A DNA stretch of 36,594 nt from Micavibrio sp. UBA2638 (GCA_002359735.1 DENS01000004.1:1-36594); one strand, 5' to 3'. Shown: positions 1-9,150, counted from the stretch's first letter. Made by a program: numbers and translations. Notes: generated by a model from the sequence alone, not told the origin.

Positions 1-42
1 CAGGGGCAATTGCAATCCAGCGCGCCCGCCGCTTTTTCTGGC

Positions 43-1011
43 CTAATTCTGCTGCTCCAAACGCTTTTTGATACTCGGCAAGGAAACGGCCTCAAAAGAA
101 CTGCCCGCATCCAGGCGGCGCTGCATTGCCCTGAAAATCTCCTGCGGTATGTTCACATCACAGCAACTCTCCAGCCCCTTGAAACCGGGGAAAGAATTGG
201 CCTCACAGATTGTATAGCCGCCATCTTCGGCATAGAGCAAATCAATCCCCGCCACCTGCAAATTCAAAATACCGGCGGTCATAATGGCCATATCTTTTGC
301 CTGCGCATCGGGAATAAACTCGGCCACACTGCCCCCTTGCGAGAAATTGGCTTTAAATTCCCCTTCTTTGGCGCGGCGTTCCATTGACGCAACAACCTTG
401 CCATCCACCACAAACAAGCGAATGTCACGGCCCACGCTTTTGGCAATGAACTTTTGAAAAATCAGCTGAATATTCGGATTGGTTTCGGACAGCAATTCCA
501 TCATATCATGGAACGATTTACGGTCTTCCATCAGGAAAACGCCTGTGCCGTTCACCCCCAGCAAGGTTTTCACCACAACCGGAAAGCCGATCACGCGTTC
601 AACCAGATCCAGATCCACAGGGAACTTCGCCAACATCGTGCGCGGGGTTGGCAAGCCCCCCTCAAGCAGGGCCTGATGGGTATGCAGCTTATCAGACACC
701 GTTTCAATGGATTGCGCGCTGTTAAACACTTTCACGCCCAGCCGCTCCAGCTGGCGAATAACGGCCAGCGCGAAATATCCGGTATCAATCACATAGGTAC
801 GGGGCAACACGAAATCAGGCAACGGACGAAATTCACCGTCAATCAACACGGTGCGCTTATCATCATTACAAACCAGCAAATCAAACTGTTCCGGCTTGTA
901 CACCTTCACATCAATGCCCATTTTGCGCCCCTCTTCCATAAAGCGGCGAATTTCAAACGCCTCAGAGCTCGGCGCCTCTATTTCCTCATTAAAAAGAATC
1001 CAGACTTCCAT
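43..1011 (-). CDS. RimK-family ATP-grasp ligase (alpha-L-glutamate ligase-like)
   Basis: A 322-residue ATP-grasp enzyme of the RimK type, which joins an amino acid (classically glutamate) to a carboxylate using ATP; the actual substrate cannot be read from the sequence. The N-terminal third (about 1-100) is a pre-ATP-grasp fold, with the motif LPRTYVIDTGY near residue 70. The ATP-grasp core starts around NSAQSIETVSDKLHTHQALL (97-116). It continues with FPVVVKTLLGVNGTGVFL (nucleotide-binding lysine and glycine loop), GRDIRLFVVDGKVVASMER and a C-terminal ICEANSFPGF, matching the metal-binding E-x-N of the family. Length is near the usual 290-320. The ATG has only a weak G-rich site upstream. 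It is divergent from the LamG protein gene. The 42 bases to its right-hand neighbour at the window edge are too short to identify. Family confident, substrate unknown. Confidence 0.88.
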   Translation of the reverse strand: MEVWILFNEEIEAPSSEAFEIRRFMEEGRKMGIDVKVYKPEQFDLLVCNDDKRTVLIDGEFRPLPDFVLPRTYVIDTGYFALAVIRQLERLGVKVFNSAQSIETVSDKLHTHQALLEGGLPTPRTMLAKFPVDLDLVERVIGFPVVVKTLLGVNGTGVFLMEDRKSFHDMMELLSETNPNIQLIFQKFIAKSVGRDIRLFVVDGKVVASMERRAKEGEFKANFSQGGSVAEFIPDAQAKDMAIMTAGILNLQVAGIDLLYAEDGGYTICEANSFPGFKGLESCCDVNIPQEIFRAMQRRLDAGSSFEAVSLPSIKKRLEQQN

Positions 1012-1194
1012 ATGGTTTCATCCCCAATTTTATTGCGAGGGCTCTTTATGACATGAAATACGCTCTGTTAAAAGAGAAAAGCCGAATTCAGGTAAAAAGT
1101 AAATAAATCCACGGCATTAAACCCCTCTTAACAAAACATGGGTAATAATAGTAAGATAGACACAGGCATAAATTATGTGCGGGTATAAATAACC

Positions 1195-4100
1195 TTGTTT
1201 GGGGACCAAAAGAAAACAGTCTGGACGCGCTCCCTGCAAATCATTGCATTTGCAGCACTTTTCCTATGCGCTTCCCTGCCCCACACAGCCAAAGCGCAAG
1301 ATATCACCACCGGCCTGATCGGATATTGGAATTTCGATGAAACCACCGGCACCACCGCCAGTAATCTTATAGGCAGCGCCTCTGATGGTACCGTAACCGG
1401 AACCGATTTTGATACCGGAAAAGAAGCCGGGAAGTTTAATAATGCACTAGGATTTGACGGTGTGGACGACACAGTCAATCTTGGCAGCAGCCTTAGCATA
1501 GTTAATGACTTCACCATTTGCGCCTGGGTAAAGCCAGCCGGAACCACAACTGGTTATATTTTCGGCAAAACCCATTCAGGATCCGGCAACCCCGGCCCCT
1601 ATATGCGCCAATTTAATACGGGAAATGAATGGGGCATGGGTATGGGAAGCGCGATTATGAGTGATAACAGTGTTGATGTTGGCGTTTGGCAGCATCTCTG
1701 CGCCGTCTATACGCCAACACCCGGCCTCTCAAAACTTTATAAAAACGGAGCCATGGTTAATTCCAGAACCTTTAATGCCTTTTCCCCCAATACTATAGAC
1801 GCAACGATAGGAAATAATCTTCTAAACAACCGTCAATTTGAGGGCGCTATCGACGAAGTACGTATCTATAACCGCGCCTTAACAGATGGCGATGTTACAA
1901 AACTGTATAACTACACACCCTATCTGCCCCCCTGTAACACCGACGCCGATAGCGACGGAAACCCCGATTACGAAGCCGTTATGCTGTATAATAACGACGA
2001 AAAAGTCATGCAATATTGCGACGGGACGGAGTGGGTGAGTGTGGGCTCTGGCTCAGACGGCATGCCAACCGGATGCAGCAATATCGGCGACACCTGTGGT
2101 GATGGCAGCATCTACGCGGGGCTGTCACCAGATGGCAATGTGCCAATGTACACCACGCCTGCCGATGCGCCGGGAAAATACACATGGAACGATGGCTCAG
2201 CAAACACATATGATACAATGATTAATTGCACATCAAGCTCATCACCCGGATCGACCTCATCATGTCAAACAGGGGAACAAAATACACAGACACTGTCCGG
2301 CTTAAGTGGCTCGGGCACCCCAGCGCCATATGCGGCCGCTCAATATTGCGCCGACCTGGCCCCACCAAATGCGGCAGCACTGGGGCATGACGACTGGTAT
2401 CTTCCTGCGATGGATGAATTAAACCTTCTTAATATGTATAAAAACACAGGTGACCTGAATGGAACCTTTATTGAAACAGGTACTACGGATCATTACTACT
2501 GGTCCTCCTCAGAAAGAGGAAATAGCACCGCACGCGGCCAGCGTTTCAATGGAGCTTACCAGTTTTACGGTGACAAAGACCTGTCCTATAATGTCCGCTG
2601 CGTTCGTAAACCTGTAAAATCCACCACCTGCTCATCCCCCGATGCCGATCCCGGCACGATGATTTACAATTACAACGAAGGGGTGCTGCAATATTGTAAT
2701 GGCGAGGACTGGATCAGCATGGGCCCGAAAACCGCCCAAAGCGGCCAAAGCGCCGATGTTCTATCCCCGGCCGCGCCCAGCTCCGGCCTTATCGGATATT
2801 GGCCGCTGGACGGTGACGCCACCGATTCTGCCGGAAGCAATGACGGCACATTGAATAACGCGCCAACATGGGATTCCGGCGGAAAAATCGGCGGCGGCAT
2901 ACAGCTGGACGGTGTTGACCAATATATTTCCACGCCATCCATATCAGCCAGCAACCCCGCCACAATAACGGTCGCGGCATGGTTTAAGGCCGATACATGG
3001 GGCGATGAAGACAGCGGCTGCATTATCTGCATCAATAACGGCGGCGGAAGCGATAATATCCAGATCAGGCTTCTCAATGATTCCGGCCAGCAAGGCTTAA
3101 GGACATTTTTCAGGGGCAGCGGCGACGGCGGTCAGGCGAATGTACACAACGCCGTAACGCTGGGGCAGTGGCACCATGTCGCCGTAACCTATGATGCTGG
3201 CGGCACGCGCATTCCCCTTATGTATATCGATGGGCTGCCCGTCTCCACCTATGATCTCACCGGCGCCGCCACAGGGGGCCATGGCTTTACAACCCTGAAT
3301 GCACATATTGGCGCCGATGCTGTGCCCAACAGGTTTTTTGATGGAATCATTGATGACGCGCGCGTTTATAATCGCGTTTTAACCGATGATGAAGTTTTGG
3401 CGCTTTACAAATCAAACTCCCTCGCCGGGCATTGGAAACTGGATGAAACCACCGGCACCACCGCCGCGGATAGCTCCGGTAACGGCAATGACGGTACGGT
3501 GAATGGCACCGATTTTGATACAAGCGCCGCAACGGGACGCAGTGGCGGTGCCCTGACATTTGATGGCAGTGATGATTACATTGATTGCGGAACGGACAGC
3601 AGCCTTGATATTACAGATGCAATAACGGTGAGCGCCTGGGCTTATACCGATACTGATACTCATGGCCGTATCATTTCACGTCATGGGAATAGTTCAAATT
3701 TCGGATGGGTACTTATTAGAGATAAAGACAGTGATTCTTTTGCATGGGATATTTCAACAAATGGAAACGACTGGAACAATGGCGGCTCCACAGGCGTTGA
3801 TACCTTCGAGATCAACACCTGGTATCATGTGGCGGCGACTTATGATGGCACAAATATGCGGGTGTACATTGATGGCGTCGAAGAAACATCAGGTGCCTTT
3901 CCGGCAGCTCTGTCAGGACCTATAAATGTCTCGTCTCATAATTGTGAAATTGGATCGGATGGTTTTAGCTCTATTCACTTTAGTGGCCAGATCGATGATG
4001 TTCGCATCTATAACCGCGCCCTGAGTAGCGATGAAATTGCCGACCTTTACGTTGCAACGGGTGGGAGCGGCTCACAGCCCGTCACGGGGTGCAGCGCTAT

Positions 4101-5571
4101 TGGCGATACCTGCGATGACGGCACCATCTATGCCGGTCTCTCGCCGGATGGGAATGTGCCCATGTACACAACCCCTGCGGATGCGCCTGGTGGTATCGCA
4201 TATGCCTGGAATGACGGCACGACAAACTGGGCGGATACCACCATGACAAATTGTACGATCGGGTCTCCGGGACCACAAGCCAGTTGCCAGACAGGTCAAG
4301 CCAACACAGACTTGCTGGTCGGGCTGAACGGCTCCGGCACACCGGCCCCTTACACGGCGGCGGAATACTGCGCCGGGCTGGCACCGCCTGATGCTGCGGC
4401 GCTGGGGCATAGTGACTGGTATGTACCGGCACAGGATGAACTCAACGTACTCTACGAAAATCTGGTGGATCAAGACGGCGATAACACCCCGGGCGGGCCA
4501 TTGGGAAGCACCTTTGGATTTAATACATCCAATACCTATGCCGGTTCTTACTATATGTCGTCCTCCGAAAATAGCAACGCGCATGCGATTAGCCAGAGAT
4601 TCGGGGACGGGAACCAGCAAACCGCCACCAAGAGTAATGATATTGCCCTGCGCTGCGTTCGAAAAGGTGACAAGATACTCATCAGCACCTGCTCCTCCCC
4701 CTACGGTGAACCGGGGCAAATCTTCTATAATGATGACGAAAACCTCATGCAATATTGTAATGGCGAGAGCTGGATTGCCCTTGCCCCGCCCACCGGAAAC
4801 GCAACCGTCGTGCCGGGGCCTGACACCACCGATCCGGTATGGACAACCGCCGCAGGCACGGTTGATACCATCAACACAGGTGATAGCCTTAGCGTTACCG
4901 TCACCGCCACCGATAACAGCGGCACCGTGACCTATTCCAAAACCGGCGGCGATGCATGGATCAGCGTGAACGCCACGACGGGTGAGCTCACCGGAACCGC
5001 ACCGGGATCGGCGGGCACCTATTCCATCACCGTCACCGCCACCGACCCCTCCGGCAACACCGCCGCCCGCAGCTTTGATGTGGTGGTTGCGGATTGTACA
5101 TCTGGCGCGATTGGCACAGTATGCGCCGATGGTGCCGTTTATGCTGGTACAACCGTTGGCGGAGCCCGCATGTATGTTGCCGATGCGGATGAAAGCGGCA
5201 CTTATGCGTATGGCGGGCATCTCACGGATTTGAATGGAGATAACAATACCGTGGTGCCGGAGCTTACCGATGACGGTCTAGCCAATACGGATTGGCTATT
5301 ATCGAGTGGCGCAGGTGATCACGATGCTGCGCAGGCTTGCCGCGACAAGGGCGCAAGCTGGTATCTGCCGGCAATAGACGAGTTATCCGATATCAACGCA
5401 AATCGTGCGCAGCTCGGCGCGGCAAATTTACCTGCGGGCACCGTCATCTACATCTCATCTACTGAAAATAGCCCTATGACTGCACGAGTTCAATTTTCCA
5501 ATGACGACAGCATGAACGTTAACAATGGCGGAAAAAACTTCGCATTTAATGTCAGATGCATTCGTCGGTAA
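1195..5571 (+). CDS. Large exported LamG / DUF1566 modular protein
   Basis: A 1458-residue secreted protein of unknown target. A signal peptide (hydrophobic LQIIAFAALFLCASLP, then AKA-Q near residue 35) sends it out of the cytoplasm. Modules in order: LamG-like jellyroll (about 40-242), a short YN..E..MQYC.G..W motif (264-282), a DUF1566/Lcl-type domain (293-473, with WYLPAMDEL, YWSSSE, VRCVRK), the short motif again (492-510), LamG 2 (532-739), LamG 3 (743-955), DUF1566 2 (965-1158), the short motif (1177-1193), an Ig/cadherin-like domain (1210-1298) and DUF1566 3 (1301-1458). Each LamG ends in R(I/V)YNR.L..D.(I/V/E)..LY. LamG folds usually bind glycans or proteins, so surface adhesion is a guess. 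There is no C-terminal anchor. The start is uncertain: TTG 1195 is the only start between an in-frame stop (1186) and the signal peptide, no clear ribosome site precedes it, and a TATAAA box lies at 1184-1189. Confidence 0.88.
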   Translation: MFGDQKKTVWTRSLQIIAFAALFLCASLPHTAKAQDITTGLIGYWNFDETTGTTASNLIGSASDGTVTGTDFDTGKEAGKFNNALGFDGVDDTVNLGSSLSIVNDFTICAWVKPAGTTTGYIFGKTHSGSGNPGPYMRQFNTGNEWGMGMGSAIMSDNSVDVGVWQHLCAVYTPTPGLSKLYKNGAMVNSRTFNAFSPNTIDATIGNNLLNNRQFEGAIDEVRIYNRALTDGDVTKLYNYTPYLPPCNTDADSDGNPDYEAVMLYNNDEKVMQYCDGTEWVSVGSGSDGMPTGCSNIGDTCGDGSIYAGLSPDGNVPMYTTPADAPGKYTWNDGSANTYDTMINCTSSSSPGSTSSCQTGEQNTQTLSGLSGSGTPAPYAAAQYCADLAPPNAAALGHDDWYLPAMDELNLLNMYKNTGDLNGTFIETGTTDHYYWSSSERGNSTARGQRFNGAYQFYGDKDLSYNVRCVRKPVKSTTCSSPDADPGTMIYNYNEGVLQYCNGEDWISMGPKTAQSGQSADVLSPAAPSSGLIGYWPLDGDATDSAGSNDGTLNNAPTWDSGGKIGGGIQLDGVDQYISTPSISASNPATITVAAWFKADTWGDEDSGCIICINNGGGSDNIQIRLLNDSGQQGLRTFFRGSGDGGQANVHNAVTLGQWHHVAVTYDAGGTRIPLMYIDGLPVSTYDLTGAATGGHGFTTLNAHIGADAVPNRFFDGIIDDARVYNRVLTDDEVLALYKSNSLAGHWKLDETTGTTAADSSGNGNDGTVNGTDFDTSAATGRSGGALTFDGSDDYIDCGTDSSLDITDAITVSAWAYTDTDTHGRIISRHGNSSNFGWVLIRDKDSDSFAWDISTNGNDWNNGGSTGVDTFEINTWYHVAATYDGTNMRVYIDGVEETSGAFPAALSGPINVSSHNCEIGSDGFSSIHFSGQIDDVRIYNRALSSDEIADLYVATGGSGSQPVTGCSAIGDTCDDGTIYAGLSPDGNVPMYTTPADAPGGIAYAWNDGTTNWADTTMTNCTIGSPGPQASCQTGQANTDLLVGLNGSGTPAPYTAAEYCAGLAPPDAAALGHSDWYVPAQDELNVLYENLVDQDGDNTPGGPLGSTFGFNTSNTYAGSYYMSSSENSNAHAISQRFGDGNQQTATKSNDIALRCVRKGDKILISTCSSPYGEPGQIFYNDDENLMQYCNGESWIALAPPTGNATVVPGPDTTDPVWTTAAGTVDTINTGDSLSVTVTATDNSGTVTYSKTGGDAWISVNATTGELTGTAPGSAGTYSITVTATDPSGNTAARSFDVVVADCTSGAIGTVCADGAVYAGTTVGGARMYVADADESGTYAYGGHLTDLNGDNNTVVPELTDDGLANTDWLLSSGAGDHDAAQACRDKGASWYLPAIDELSDINANRAQLGAANLPAGTVIYISSTENSPMTARVQFSNDDSMNVNNGGKNFAFNVRCIRR

Positions 5572-5633
5572 TTGTTTGCACACTCATACTCATATCCTGA
5601 GTTGCTTTCTCAGAAATTTTCCCCAATATTTTT

Positions 5634-5648
5634 TGAATAAATTATTCA
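5634..5648. promoter_or_regulatory. Perfect 7-1-7 palindrome, candidate TetR operator
   Basis: TGAATAAATTATTCA is a perfect inverted repeat with a single-base centre. It lies in the 152-nt gap before the TetR-family gene, 75 nt upstream of that gene's start. TetR-type repressors commonly bind 14-16 bp palindromes near their own promoter, so autoregulation is a reasonable inference. AT-rich palindromes also arise by chance. Confidence 0.4.
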
Positions 5649-5723
5649 CGCTGCTTGAACTCCGTCCACGAATCGAATCAAATGCTAATCATACGAAACG
5701 ACGTGTTGTGGAAAGGAACGCTT

Positions 5724-6392
5724 ATGACTCAAGCGGCATTAAAACTTGCCGAAGTGCAAGAACTTGTGTATGAAAAAAACATCATGCAGGATAACGAAAA
5801 TATAAACGAAGACGAAAACCCAGGACGCAAAGGACGTCCGCGCAGTGAAAAATCACGCAAGGCCATCCTGAAGGCGACCAATTCCCTGTTGCTGTATACC
5901 AGCGTTCAGGATTTGAGCATTGAGGCCATCGCCAAGAAGGCCAAGGTGGGCAAAACCACGATTTACCGTTGGTGGCCCAACAAGACCGCCGTGGTGATGG
6001 ACGCATTGATGAGCCAGCCCGGCCTGCAAAAGCCTCTGCCGACCCCATCCAATAATGCGGACGCGGTGCGGATGCAGCTGGACAAGCTCATCCACCTGCT
6101 GGATAGCAAAAACGGCGAGATCATCGCCCAGCTGTTCAGCGAAGCGCAGGCCGATGACAAAGCCAAGGAAATCTTTGAACAGAACTTTCTGGCCCCGTTG
6201 ATCGACGCCATCGAATACAGCGTTCAACAAGGCCAGGAAGACGGGGAATTCCGCAAGCAAATGGACCCTAAAATGACGGTCGACATTTTGTGCGGCCCGG
6301 TCTTTTTCCGTCTGATGTCCCACTCACAGGACCTGGACGGGGATTTCCGTGAAGACTACCCGGCCGAGGCCGTTCGCCTGATTAGTGCATAA
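5724..6392 (+). CDS. TetR/AcrR-family transcriptional regulator
   Basis: A 222-residue DNA-binding repressor of the TetR family. A charged, probably disordered N-terminus of about 40 residues (to GRKGRPRSEKSR) precedes the helix-turn-helix. The HTH itself reads LSIEAIAKKAKVGKTTIYRWWPNKTA, a very typical TetR recognition region. The C-terminal ligand/dimer domain (about 95-222) resembles the TetR_C_11-like group; the ligand is unknown. The start at ATG 5724 is chosen because GGAAAGGAACG sits just upstream (5710-5720). A TTG 69 nt earlier is open but has no such site, and an ATG at 5784 is a further possibility. It is followed by a clear terminator, so the gene is probably monocistronic. The convergent glyoxalase gene is a neighbour but not necessarily the target. 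Confidence 0.9.
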   Translation: MTQAALKLAEVQELVYEKNIMQDNENINEDENPGRKGRPRSEKSRKAILKATNSLLLYTSVQDLSIEAIAKKAKVGKTTIYRWWPNKTAVVMDALMSQPGLQKPLPTPSNNADAVRMQLDKLIHLLDSKNGEIIAQLFSEAQADDKAKEIFEQNFLAPLIDAIEYSVQQGQEDGEFRKQMDPKMTVDILCGPVFFRLMSHSQDLDGDFREDYPAEAVRLISA

Positions 6393-6420
6393 TTGCCAAT
6401 ACACGGCCAACAATAATAAG

Positions 6421-6451
6421 GGGCGCATCAAAACCCGAAGCGCCCTTTTTT
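6421..6451 (+). terminator. Rho-independent terminator after the TetR gene
   Basis: GGGCGC (6421-6426) pairs with GCGCCC (6440-6445) and is followed directly by a run of Ts. It lies 28 nt after the TetR stop codon and 2 nt before the convergent glyoxalase stop. Confidence 0.8.
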
Positions 6452-6452
6452 A

Positions 6453-6914
6453 TTACCAGCTTCCTGTATTGTCCATGGATGCCCAAGGCTCCGCTGGTTC
6501 CAGCTTTTCACCTTTTTGCAACAACTCAATCGAAATGCCGTCCGGTGATTTGAAAAAAGCCATATATCCATCACGCGGCGGGCGGTTGATGGTAATTCCT
6601 TTATCCATTAATGCCTGACAATAATCATAAATATGATCAACGCGGTAGGCCAGATGCCCGAAATTACGGCCGCCCGAATATTCTTCCTGGTCTCCGTTTT
6701 CATCCGGCCAGTTATAGGTCAGTTCCAATAAAGGGGCTTTGTTATCTTTTGCCCGCGCCTCATCATGCGGGGCCGCCAGAAAGACCAGAGTAAAGCGCCC
6801 TGATTCGTTTTCCATACGGCTGGTTTCAACCAGTCCCATTTTATTACAGTAGAATTCAAGAGATTCATCCAGATCTTTCACCCGTACCATTGTATGAAGA
6901 TATTCCAATGTCAT
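6453..6914 (-). CDS. gloA: Lactoylglutathione lyase (glyoxalase I)
   Basis: A 153-residue glyoxalase I, which isomerises the methylglyoxal-glutathione hemithioacetal to S-lactoylglutathione in the cytoplasm. The four metal ligands of the family can be placed at H7 (LHTMVRV), E64 (LLELTYNW), H87 (FGHLAYRV) and E130 (GISIELLQ). R11, near the N-terminal strand, corresponds to the glutathione-contacting arginine of the E. coli enzyme. The protein is slightly longer than E. coli GloA (135) because of a charged insertion around 50-60 and a C-terminal tail. A GAAAGG element precedes the start at a plausible distance. It is convergent with the TetR gene and divergent from mscS. All ligands are present, so it should be active; other vicinal-oxygen-chelate enzymes remain a minor alternative. 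Confidence 0.9.
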   Translation of the reverse strand: MTLEYLHTMVRVKDLDESLEFYCNKMGLVETSRMENESGRFTLVFLAAPHDEARAKDNKAPLLELTYNWPDENGDQEEYSGGRNFGHLAYRVDHIYDYCQALMDKGITINRPPRDGYMAFFKSPDGISIELLQKGEKLEPAEPWASMDNTGSW

Positions 6915-7001
6915 CGTTCTAAGCCTTTCTATCTATATTATATCCGTCATCAGAATGCTTAATGTAACACTGCATAAACAAGGGACAATACCTGCCGCAC
7001 T

Positions 7002-7029
7002 TTGACTCTCATCCAAAATCCTATATCTT
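7002..7029 (+). promoter_or_regulatory. Sigma70-type promoter giving a possibly leaderless mscS mRNA
   Basis: TTGACT (7002-7007) and TATCTT (7024-7029) are separated by 16 bp. Six bases follow before ATG 7036, so transcription would be expected to begin at or next to the A of the start codon. No ribosome-binding site precedes that ATG, which agrees with a leaderless message. Confidence 0.5.
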
Positions 7030-7035
7030 GATTCT

Positions 7036-8430
7036 ATGTTCAAAAATTTAAGCATAAAAAATTTAGACCTTTCTGAAATCTGGGCAAGCGTTCATGCCTG
7101 GGTGCAAAAAGAACTATGGGACAATGGCGCGTTAATTGAGCTGGTTGTCGTCGGCGTGTCCGCCCTGATTGGGGCCTTCATCTATACCTTTATTCGCCGC
7201 AGGTTAATCAACGCCATCGAAAATTCAAACTGGCCGGTGCGCGTCAAACACATCACCAATAACCTGCGTAAACTGGTTTTCCCTTCCTTAACGCTTATTC
7301 TGATATTCATCGGCACCACGGTCATTGCCTCTGACTTTGCCGGGGCCATGGATATTACCTTTAACATTGGCCTGATGAAGGTTTTACTGGCATGGATTAT
7401 TATTCGCGCCGCCGTATTGTTTATCGAAAACACCTGGGTCCGAAATATTTTCGCCGTCACAATCTGGACCGTACTGGCGCTCAGTATTTTCGGCGTTCTG
7501 GATGAAACGACCAGCACGCTGGATGGTATTGGGTTTACTATTGGTGAATTTCGCCTGTCCGCCCTTGCCGTTATTAAAGGCGCGCTATCGATCTTTATAC
7601 TGCTCTATCTGGCGATTTTTGTATCCGGATTTGCGGAAAGCCGCGTCTTTAAATCAAAGGGCCTGACACGGTCTTCGCAAGTGCTGATTGCCAAAGTCAT
7701 CCGCGTAACCTTAATTGTTGTTGCCCTGTTTATCGGCATCACCAGTGCCGGTATTGATTTATCGTTGTTCGCCGTATTCGGCGGTGCCGTCGGTCTTGGT
7801 ATCGGTTTTGGTTTGCAAAAAGGGATATCCAATTTATTTTCCGGCATGCTTTTGCTGATGGACAGGTCCATCAAACCCGGTGATGTGATTGAACTGCCGG
7901 ATATGGCCACTTTTGGCTGGGTCAATGAAATGGCCGCGCGTTACACTGAAATCATCACCCGCGACAACAAATCGGTGCTGATACCCAATGAAGATTTTAT
8001 CACCCAACGCGTTGTTAACTGGAGCCACGGCAATTCCCTTATTCGTGTCTCACTGGATTTCGGGGTGCATTACAACTCCGACATGGAACAGGTTGTGGAC
8101 ATTGCCATTGATGCCGCAAAACAGCCCGAGCGCGTGGTTTCATTCCGGGAGCCCGTCTGCTGGATGACCGAATTCGGAGACTCTTCGGTTAATTTCCGGC
8201 TTCGATTCTGGATCAAGGATGCCGAACAAGGCATCACCAATGTAAAAGGTCAGGTCATGATGGAACTTTGGAAAGGATTGAAAAAGAACAATATCCAAAT
8301 TCCTTATCCGCACCGCGAGGTATTTGTGCACGACGTCCCCCCGGATACCGCGCCCAAACCCAAAAAACCAAAGAAAAAAGTGCCTGCAAAAGAATCAGCA
8401 GACCCTGAGGATCAAGCAGCGCAATCATAA
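7036..8430 (+). CDS. MscS-family mechanosensitive channel
   Basis: A 464-residue inner-membrane small-conductance mechanosensitive channel, which opens on membrane tension to release solutes during osmotic downshock. The N-terminal 230 residues hold about five hydrophobic segments, more than the three of E. coli MscS. The pore helix is the glycine/alanine-rich FGGAVGLGIGFGLQKGISNLFSG (about 248-270), followed by the beta domain (DRSIKPGDVIEL, then ITRDNKSVLIPNEDFITQRVVNWS), the diagnostic MscS signature. The C-terminal alpha/beta vestibule domain runs to about 435. The tail is lysine/proline-rich and probably disordered. There is no ribosome site before the ATG; see the promoter entry. It appears monocistronic and divergent from gloA. 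Confidence 0.92.
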   Translation: MFKNLSIKNLDLSEIWASVHAWVQKELWDNGALIELVVVGVSALIGAFIYTFIRRRLINAIENSNWPVRVKHITNNLRKLVFPSLTLILIFIGTTVIASDFAGAMDITFNIGLMKVLLAWIIIRAAVLFIENTWVRNIFAVTIWTVLALSIFGVLDETTSTLDGIGFTIGEFRLSALAVIKGALSIFILLYLAIFVSGFAESRVFKSKGLTRSSQVLIAKVIRVTLIVVALFIGITSAGIDLSLFAVFGGAVGLGIGFGLQKGISNLFSGMLLLMDRSIKPGDVIELPDMATFGWVNEMAARYTEIITRDNKSVLIPNEDFITQRVVNWSHGNSLIRVSLDFGVHYNSDMEQVVDIAIDAAKQPERVVSFREPVCWMTEFGDSSVNFRLRFWIKDAEQGITNVKGQVMMELWKGLKKNNIQIPYPHREVFVHDVPPDTAPKPKKPKKKVPAKESADPEDQAAQS

Positions 8431-8439
8431 TAAAAGTAA

Positions 8440-8466
8440 GGGCCATGTCGTATCCACGGCCCCTTT
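8440..8466 (+). terminator. Probable terminator after mscS
   Basis: GGGCC (8440-8444) pairs with GGCCC (8458-8462), extended inward by TG/CA across one mismatch, and is followed by CTTT. It lies 9 nt after the mscS stop. The T tract is short, so efficiency is doubtful. Confidence 0.5.
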
Positions 8467-8489
8467 CCGCCCTCTTTAGCCAGCGGCAT

Positions 8490-8525
8490 AAAAAAGCCCC
8501 CCGCCCCAATATAAGGGCGAAGGGC
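8490..8525 (-). terminator. Rho-independent terminator after ahpD
   Basis: Read on the minus strand, a GC-rich stem (CGCCC/GGGCG core flanked by GCCC and GGGC) spans about 8496-8525. A run of six Ts (8495-8490) follows. It lies about 45 nt beyond the ahpD stop and closes the ahpC-ahpD operon. Confidence 0.75.
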
Positions 8526-8570
8526 ATATATTAAAACACGACGATCAGTCTCGCCGATAACTCAGCAATA

Positions 8571-9125
8571 TCAAGCGGCGGCGGCAAGATTTGCGCTATT
8601 CAGGGCAAGCTCGCCATCAAGGACAGCCGCCGCGGCATGCACAACAGAGGCAATACGCACAGCGGCCTGAATATCACTGCTGGTAAGGCCATGTTTTCTT
8701 AGTTCTGCTTCATGGGCATCAATACACATACCGCAGCCATTAATGGCAGACACCGCCAAAGACCACAATTCAAAATCCGCCTTTTCAACGCCCGGGTTAC
8801 CAATAATGTTCATACGTAACTTGGCCGGCATTGTGCTGTATTCTTTATTGCTGGCCAAATGGGCAAAACGATAATAAATATTGTTCATGCCCATAATGGC
8901 GGCGGCGGCTTTGGCGGCGTCATAGGCTTCGGCAGATAAATTATCTGCGGCTTCGGCCTCTATTTGCTTAATGACTTCCGCATTGCCTGAGGCCAACGCC
9001 GAAGCAAAAAACGTGCCCCAAAGCTGTTGCGGGGTTAATGTGTCTTCATTGGCCAGCGACGACAAATTCAGTTTGATATCTTTGGCGTAAGCTGGAATTT
9101 GGGATTTTAGATTATCTAATGACAT
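8571..9125 (-). CDS. ahpD: Alkylhydroperoxidase AhpD
   Basis: A 184-residue AhpD. In mycobacteria AhpD reduces the peroxiredoxin AhpC, taking electrons from lipoylated SucB and Lpd; it also has weak peroxidase activity. The CxxC redox pair is C131/C134 in INGCGMCIDAHE, with H138 just after and E119 before. This is the same Glu-Cys-Cys-His relay as M. tuberculosis AhpD (118/130/133/137), shifted by one. Length matches the family (about 175-185). The start is ATG 9125 because AAGGAG lies 7 nt upstream; an in-frame codon 27 nt earlier has no such site. It is the second gene after ahpC, separated by 83 nt that contain a terminator-like hairpin. Assignment is confident. Confidence 0.94.
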   Translation of the reverse strand: MSLDNLKSQIPAYAKDIKLNLSSLANEDTLTPQQLWGTFFASALASGNAEVIKQIEAEAADNLSAEAYDAAKAAAAIMGMNNIYYRFAHLASNKEYSTMPAKLRMNIIGNPGVEKADFELWSLAVSAINGCGMCIDAHEAELRKHGLTSSDIQAAVRIASVVHAAAAVLDGELALNSANLAAAA

Positions 9126-9150
9126 AAAGTTTCTCCTTAAAATTAGTGAC

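Noticed and set aside
4072..5220. Long open frame of 382 codons on the minus strand inside the LamG gene
   Set aside because: It lies antisense to a protein with clear repeated domains, is Gly/Ile-rich without any motif, and arises from the repetitive, GC-skewed coding sequence.
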